From an uncultured Clostridia bacterium (lineage in GTDB: Bacteria > Bacillota > Clostridia > Christensenellales > Aristaeellaceae), in contig CAKUFG010000024.1 in the NCBI GenBank assembly GCA_934647235.1, positions 1 to 45,413 on the forward strand: a stretch of DNA of 45,413 bases. The letters are read 5' to 3'. A program made the translations under genes and the position numbers. The notes below the pieces were generated by a model that was not told the DNA's origin, made no database searches, and saw nothing but the letters and a program-made list of their open reading frames with translations. This document shows, one piece after another, positions 41,483-45,413 of the stretch (position 1 is the stretch's first letter; each line of letters opens with the position of its first letter).

Positions 41483-42256
41483 ATGAAAAAACTGCTTTGC
41501 TTGCTTCTGTGCCTCATGCTGCCCGTGGCCGCCATGGCCGCTCCCATGCGCGCGATGCGCGACAGCGTGCTCAGCGAGGCTGAGCTTTCCACCATGCGCT
41601 CCTGGTTGGACGGCGTAGTGCGCGATGCGCTGCCCCTGCAGTATGACAGCAATACCTATGTCGGCGCTTATGTGTACTCCTGCGTGGAGGACGGCGGCTG
41701 CTACGTGCTGGAATGCGACGTATATCTGGAAGAGGGCGGCGATTCCCTGCCTGAGTTTGCGGCCGATAACGCCCTGACCTGGCTGTGCGACGCCACCGTG
41801 TGCGTCAAGCGCAACGGCAACGAGTACGAGCTGGTCAGCGTGGAGGCGGGCGATTACTACGCCGCCACCGGCATGAAGACCACCGTCAACACCGAAAAGG
41901 GCTTTGAAGTAAGCCTGCCTGACGCCTTTGTGCCCGCTTCCAACGGCGTGGACTACAGCTACAGCGAAGAGGACAAGGTAGTCGCCACCGTGACCTACCG
42001 CTTTGAGGCGGGCAACGGCGTTTCGCTGGAGGACTATGCCAAGTCCCTGGGCGGCGAAGGCATGATCGTGGAGGTAAACGAGGAGCTGGCGCAGGCCACT
42101 GCGCAGGCTGCGGGCATGTACCTGGTCATCTGCGCGGGCGAGGACGGCTTCCATTCCCTCACCCTCAGCTATCCTGCCGAGCGCGAGGCGGAGTTCACCC
42201 TGTACGCTGAATTCATGCGCAATTCCTTTGTCGTCAGCGGCCAGAGCAACGGTTGA
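41483..42256 (+). CDS. Exported protein of unknown function
   Basis: 257 residues: signal peptide MKKLLCLLLCLMLPVAAMA, then two similar alpha/beta segments. The first is about 30-120 (LDGVVRDALPLQYDSNTYVGAYVYSCVED); the second is about 135-250 (TEKGFEVSLPDAFVPASNGVDY). The second resembles the core of the exported protein at 30549 in its opening 'GF/LF-x-V/I-P' strand. I do not recognise a family. It starts 15 bases after the flavoprotein gene with an AAGGAG site, so the two are probably cotranscribed. The trpS promoter overlaps its end. Confidence 0.75.
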   Translation: MKKLLCLLLCLMLPVAAMAAPMRAMRDSVLSEAELSTMRSWLDGVVRDALPLQYDSNTYVGAYVYSCVEDGGCYVLECDVYLEEGGDSLPEFAADNALTWLCDATVCVKRNGNEYELVSVEAGDYYAATGMKTTVNTEKGFEVSLPDAFVPASNGVDYSYSEEDKVVATVTYRFEAGNGVSLEDYAKSLGGEGMIVEVNEELAQATAQAAGMYLVICAGEDGFHSLTLSYPAEREAEFTLYAEFMRNSFVVSGQSNG

Positions 42257-42281
42257 CGCGCGGATAAAAATAGGCTATACT
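42253..42281 (+). promoter_or_regulatory. Promoter of trpS
   Basis: TTGACG (42253-42258), 17 bp, TATACT (42276-42281). The -35 overlaps the stop codon of the preceding gene. Confidence 0.8.
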
Positions 42282-42283
42282 GT

Positions 42284-42314
42284 TTGTGGGCGGCGATCTG
42301 ATTGCCGCCCACAA
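42284..42314 (+). promoter_or_regulatory. Leader hairpin of trpS
   Basis: Perfect 11-bp hairpin TTGTGGGCGGC and GCCGCCCACAA with a 9-base loop at the very start of the trpS transcript. No T-run follows and no T-box features are seen. It may stabilise the 5' end or be a binding site. Confidence 0.55.
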
Positions 42315-42356
42315 TTCCAATTAAGGCGAATTTATTACCGAAAGAAGTGCTGTGTC

Positions 42357-43364
42357 ATGCCTGAAGAATCCCGCAAGCCCGTGCTGTATTCGGCCGTTCA
42401 GCCCTCCGGCACGCTCACCATTGGCAACTATATCGGCGCGCTGCGCAACTTTAAGCTGCTGGAGCAGGATTATGACTGCCTGTTCTGCATGGCTGATCTG
42501 CATGCGCTGACCGTGCGCCAGGAGCCTGCCGCCCTGCGCCGCCGCACGGCGGAGCTGGCCGCGCTCTACATTGCCTGCGGCCTGGACCCCAAGAAGAATA
42601 TCATCTACGCCCAAAGCCATGTGCCCATGCACGCCGAGCTTGCCTGGATTCTCAACTGCTTCACCTATATGGGCGAGCTGAGCCGCATGACGCAGTTCAA
42701 GGATAAGTCCGCCAAGCACGCGGACAACATCAACGCCGGCCTGTTCACCTATCCGGTGCTCATGGCCGCCGATATCCTGCTGTATCAGACCGACGTGGTG
42801 CCTGTGGGCGCGGATCAGAAGCAGCATCTGGAAATCTGCCGCGATATCGCCAACCGCTTTAACGGCATCTATGGCGACGTGTTCCGTATCCCCGAACCCT
42901 ACATCAGCAAGTCCGCCGCCGCGCGCATCATGAGCCTGAACGATCCGTCCAGCAAGATGAGCAAGTCCGGCGAGCCCGATTCCTTCATCTCCGTGATGGA
43001 TACGCCCGACGATATCCGCCGCAAGCTGCGCCGCGCCGTCACCGATAGCGACGGCGAGATCCGCGTGGATGCGGAAAACAAGCCCGGCGTAACCAACCTG
43101 ATCACCATCTGCGCGGCCATGAGCAACCGCACGCCCGATCAGGTGTGCCAGGATCTGGCCGGCCAGGGCTACGGCGCGCTCAAGGATGCGACCGCCGAGG
43201 CCGTTATCGATACGCTGTCGCCCATCCAGGCCGAGCATAAGCGCATCATGGCCGATAAGGCGTATATTGCCGATGTGCTCAAGGACGGCGCGGAGCGCGC
43301 CAGCGCCATCGCCTTCAGAACCCTGCGCAAGGTATACAAGAAGGTCGGCCTGTATCAGGGCTGA
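42357..43364 (+). CDS. trpS: Tryptophan--tRNA ligase
   Basis: Charges tRNA-Trp; class I synthetase of 335 residues. The HIGH-like motif is in PSGTLTIGNYIGALR (residues 16-30) and the second signature is KMSKS (200-204). VLMAADILLYQTDVVPVGADQKQH is the tryptophan-binding region. The start at 42357 gives the normal N-terminus; its ribosome site (AAAGAAG) is weak. It has its own promoter and a structured leader. Confidence 0.96.
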   Translation: MPEESRKPVLYSAVQPSGTLTIGNYIGALRNFKLLEQDYDCLFCMADLHALTVRQEPAALRRRTAELAALYIACGLDPKKNIIYAQSHVPMHAELAWILNCFTYMGELSRMTQFKDKSAKHADNINAGLFTYPVLMAADILLYQTDVVPVGADQKQHLEICRDIANRFNGIYGDVFRIPEPYISKSAAARIMSLNDPSSKMSKSGEPDSFISVMDTPDDIRRKLRRAVTDSDGEIRVDAENKPGVTNLITICAAMSNRTPDQVCQDLAGQGYGALKDATAEAVIDTLSPIQAEHKRIMADKAYIADVLKDGAERASAIAFRTLRKVYKKVGLYQG

Positions 43365-43384
43365 TCAGGCATCAATACAAGCAA

Positions 43385-43426
43385 AACCGCAGCGCCGTCC
43401 GCAAAGGGGAGACGCTGCGGTTCTTT
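43385..43426 (+). terminator. Terminator of trpS
   Basis: Hairpin AACCGCAGCG and CGCTGCGGTT with an 18-base loop, followed by CTTTAT. Confidence 0.6.
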
Positions 43427-43481
43427 ATATTGGATATGCTGAAAAACGGCGTAATCAGATCAAGTATTTTGCGGCGGGGCG

Positions 43482-44108
43482 TTATACCACCAGCGCCAGC
43501 GCCAGCAGAAACTGCCCCGTAAAGTACGCGCCCAGGCTGATGTTGTCCAGCCGGCGGCTCTTATGCTCCATCATACCCAGATAGGCCAGCGTCGCATCCG
43601 AGAAGGCAAACAGCGCCGCTCCCGCCAGGAACAGCGGGCGCTGCGCGGCGGCCAGCGCGACCATCACACACAGCACCGTGGCGTAGGCATAGGCGGGGAA
43701 AAAGCGCTTGGGATTCACCCGCGTGCGGAAGCGGCTGAACAGCCAGGTAGCCAGCAGAATCAGCGCGATAAACAGCGCCAGGCTGCCCCAGCCGGGACGA
43801 TTCATCATGCAGAACGCGACAATATACAGCAGGTGCCCCACCGCAAACGCCGCGCCGCCCACCATGAACCGCACGCACAGCAGGCCGTCGGCCAGCATGC
43901 AGGCGATCAGCCCGGCGGCCATCACCCAGTTGGAGGGCAGCCCGCTGCGCGCCGCGCCCAGGACGCCCACCAGCACCGCCATGCCCGTGGCGGCGCACTT
44001 GCAGGCAATGGTCAGCGCCCTGCGCCGCTTGGGCTGACGCTTGAGATGCTGAAACGCCCCGTAGAAGCCGATCATGGCGATGAACGCTGCGCAGATGACA
44101 TAATACAT
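43482..44108 (-). CDS. YhhN/TMEM86-family membrane protein (lysoplasmalogenase-like)
   Basis: 208-residue membrane protein with about seven hydrophobic segments. Family motifs are VMAAGLIACMLADGLL (acidic residue within the membrane), LFAFSDATLAYLGM and ISLGAYFTGQFLLA. The family includes lysoplasmalogenases that cut the vinyl ether bond of lysoplasmalogens. Clostridia contain plasmalogens, so that activity is reasonable but not shown. The start at 44108 has GAGGGG upstream; the frame extends to 44213 without a ribosome site. Confidence 0.83.
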   Translation of the reverse strand: MYYVICAAFIAMIGFYGAFQHLKRQPKRRRALTIACKCAATGMAVLVGVLGAARSGLPSNWVMAAGLIACMLADGLLCVRFMVGGAAFAVGHLLYIVAFCMMNRPGWGSLALFIALILLATWLFSRFRTRVNPKRFFPAYAYATVLCVMVALAAAQRPLFLAGAALFAFSDATLAYLGMMEHKSRRLDNISLGAYFTGQFLLALALVV

Positions 44109-44150
44109 GCTGGCTGCCCCTCTCGAATGCATAAATTGTCTCTGTAGAGA

Positions 44151-44179
44151 ATTATACCATCCCTTGCCGTCTTTGTAAA
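44151..44179 (-). promoter_or_regulatory. Promoter of the YhhN-family gene
   Basis: Minus strand TTTACA (44174-44179), 17 bp, TATAAT (44151-44156). Confidence 0.75.
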
Positions 44180-44287
44180 CCAAGACAATTGTAGGAAGAG
44201 GGAAAGCTGTCATCGTTTCAGCTGATGCTGTCGTATAATAAAAATGTATAATGCTATACTATCATAACGGAAGAACCGGCGATTGAG

Positions 44288-44878
44288 GTGGCGGAACGGA
44301 CGCCTTTTGAGGCAAAATGGCGCCTGCTGGCGAGAGTGGGAGTCCGCTGCTATATTCTGATTTCCAATGTATCAGGTGCGGTAAAAGTAGCCCCGCTCCA
44401 GATTCTTCAATTTCCGGTGGTGCTGCCGCACAAGTTTCAGGACGCAGAAAAGTTCAATTTGCAGTTCCCGGACTTCTCGGAAATCACCGAAACAGCGGAC
44501 AAGCTGCGCTGGCTTCGATACCAGAATGGCCTGCGGCAGAGAGACGTTGCAGACTACGTCGGGATAGACCGGAGCACTTATGTCCACTACGAAGAATACG
44601 GAAAAGACCTCTACCCGCTGGAGCACATGGAACGAATTGCTCAGCTCTTTGAGGTTCCGGTCGAAAGCCTTCTGGATGACTACAATCTCTTTCTGAGAAA
44701 TGGTCAGGACGGGCAGATCAAGGCAATTCGAATGAAACTGGGACTGACGCAAAGGGAATATGCGGACAAGCTGGGCGTCAGCCTTGGAAATCTCAAGCAT
44801 TGGGAGCAAAACCGTAAGCAGATTTTCAAATCCACATGGGAGAAGTATTTCAAACAGAGTCTTGAAAGGCGTGAATAA
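44288..44878 (+). CDS. Double helix-turn-helix (XRE-type) regulator, start uncertain
   Basis: About 196 residues if read from the GTG at 44288. Two XRE-type helix-turn-helix motifs are visible: LRWLRYQNGLRQRDVADYVGIDRSTYVHYEEYGKDLYPLEHMERIAQLFEVP (about 73-125) and IKAIRMKLGLTQREYADKLGVSLGNLKHWEQNRKQ (about 145-180). The N-terminal 45 residues match nothing I know and there is no ribosome site. The true start may be further in, or the gene may be a fragment fused to unrelated sequence. Codon use looks less GC-rich than the neighbours, suggesting acquired DNA. TATAAT-like boxes occur upstream at 44234 and 44247. Confidence 0.65.
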   Translation: MAERTPFEAKWRLLARVGVRCYILISNVSGAVKVAPLQILQFPVVLPHKFQDAEKFNLQFPDFSEITETADKLRWLRYQNGLRQRDVADYVGIDRSTYVHYEEYGKDLYPLEHMERIAQLFEVPVESLLDDYNLFLRNGQDGQIKAIRMKLGLTQREYADKLGVSLGNLKHWEQNRKQIFKSTWEKYFKQSLERRE

Positions 44879-44921
44879 TTCCGATAGAATTATTACAGAA
44901 TCATTCAGGAGATACAGACCC

Positions 44922-45125
44922 ATGATTATCAAATCTTCGACTGCACTGTGCAACGACTACAGCATGATCTCTGATCTGGCACATGAAATAGCCGAACAGC
45001 GTGAGGAAACCTTGAAGCTGCGCGCAAAGCTGGAGGCAGCAGAGGCCGTCCGGCTTTCCGGCGCACCTGCCTACACACTGATGGAATCCAGAAAACGGCT
45101 GGAGGCGATCTATCAGCGTGACTGA
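44922..45125 (+). pseudogene. Phd/YefM-type antitoxin with an internal deletion
   Basis: 67 codons. The N-terminus MIIKSSTALCNDYSMISDLAHE and the C-terminus REETLKLRAKLEAAEAVRLSGAPAYTL are those of Phd/YefM antitoxins, which bind a toxin and DNA. The usual middle part, around a T-K-N-G-E-G core of some 22 residues, is missing without a frameshift. No toxin gene follows. The start has an AGGAG site. It is probably a non-functional remnant, though a short product could be made. Confidence 0.7.
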
Positions 45126-45207
45126 CCTTGCGCTCAGCGGGAGGTTGAAGCAATTGCACAGCTCCACATGAACCTTGTGGGGCCTAATTCAGCGAGAAAC
45201 ATATGAA

Positions 45208-45246
45208 AAACGAGCAGACCGGCGTTCAATGCTGGTCTGCTCGTTT
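45208..45246. terminator. Bidirectional terminator near the right edge
   Basis: Hairpin AAACGAGCAGACC and GGTCTGCTCGTTT with a 13-base loop, flanked by A- and T-runs. Confidence 0.75.
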
Positions 45247-45254
45247 GCTATGTA

Positions 45255-45413
45255 TTATTGCTGCGCTTTCAGATGCTTCACGGCGGCGTCCACCAGTTCC
45301 AGCTTCTGCTCCGTGGAGCAGGGCAGCTTCTGGATAGATTTCAGCGCCTGCTCGGACTGGAACTTCGCCAGCTCCTGCCCAAGCTCCTGCTGCGCCTGCT
45401 TTGATTTCGGGAA
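45255..45413 (-). CDS. C-terminal part of an unidentified gene (runs off the window)
   Basis: 52 codons plus stop of an open frame that continues beyond the right edge. The protein end is helical and charged (SKQAQQELGQELAKFQ, then STEQKLELVDAAVKHLKAQQ), suggesting a coiled-coil or helical bundle. I do not recognise the family. The frame abuts a terminator correctly placed for it, which supports it being real. Confidence 0.5.
   Translation of the reverse strand, partial: FPKSKQAQQELGQELAKFQSEQALKSIQKLPCSTEQKLELVDAAVKHLKAQQ

Noticed and set aside
42257..42356. T-box riboswitch before trpS
   Set aside because: The leader is too short and no T-box core sequence or antiterminator is visible.
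45125..45200. Remnant of a toxin gene after the antitoxin
   Set aside because: No frame gives a recognisable toxin segment.

Overview
The window looks like the chromosomal replication-origin region of a GC-rich anaerobic Firmicute of the class Clostridia, probably a gut commensal. Supporting traits are a fused IspH/ribosomal protein S1 gene next to cmk and plsC, an HndABCD-type [FeFe] hydrogenase operon, an AddA-type recombination nuclease, Shine-Dalgarno starts throughout, and a thioredoxin-reductase-like flavoprotein of the ferredoxin-dependent clostridial kind. I cannot name the species.

Layout. Positions 375-1493 hold dnaN on the minus strand. Positions 1494-2486 hold oriC, with at least seven DnaA boxes, a Bacillus-like basal unwinding site beside dnaN, and an unexplained cluster of TTTTGG/CCAAAA hexamers; dnaA is not next to dnaN. 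A cell-wall amidase leads off the other way. Next come a sirtuin, an MsmX/UgpC-type sugar ABC ATPase, a DUF362 ferredoxin protein, rpsU, a divergent araC/melA pair and an MFS transporter. Two perfect ParB-binding parS palindromes lie just upstream of addA. A MATE exporter and a MarR repressor follow, then a secreted protein with seven peptidoglycan-binding repeats, cmk-plsC-ispH/rpsA, a RelB/YoeB toxin-antitoxin cassette with a third CopG/BrnA-like gene, an FAD oxidoreductase, a small secreted protein, a GNAT/DUF3783 pair and rpmE.

Positions 33379-39601 form a hydrogen-metabolism locus: a DRTGG protein, a PHP phosphoesterase, then NuoE-like, GHKL ATPase, 2Fe-2S, NuoF-like and [FeFe] hydrogenase genes. 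Then come truA, the thioredoxin-reductase-like gene, a secreted protein, trpS and a YhhN-family membrane protein. The last kilobase (44.28-45.41 kb) looks less GC-rich than the rest and holds a double-HTH protein, an internally deleted Phd/YefM antitoxin and the end of an unidentified gene, so it is probably acquired DNA.

The most unusual feature is a set of seven non-coding islands of about 0.4-1.1 kb between genes, built from interspersed repeats. The main unit, called element A here, is about 215-260 bp and occurs 11 times. Its gene-facing end is always a 12-13 bp hairpin (H1), and its far end is one arm of a long-range CCCCGTGGCA/TGCCACGGGG pairing. Several stems differ between copies by matched changes on both arms, which points to selection on the fold. 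In four islands two A copies face each other around further hairpin repeats (B, C and D). ORFs predicted inside the islands look spurious.
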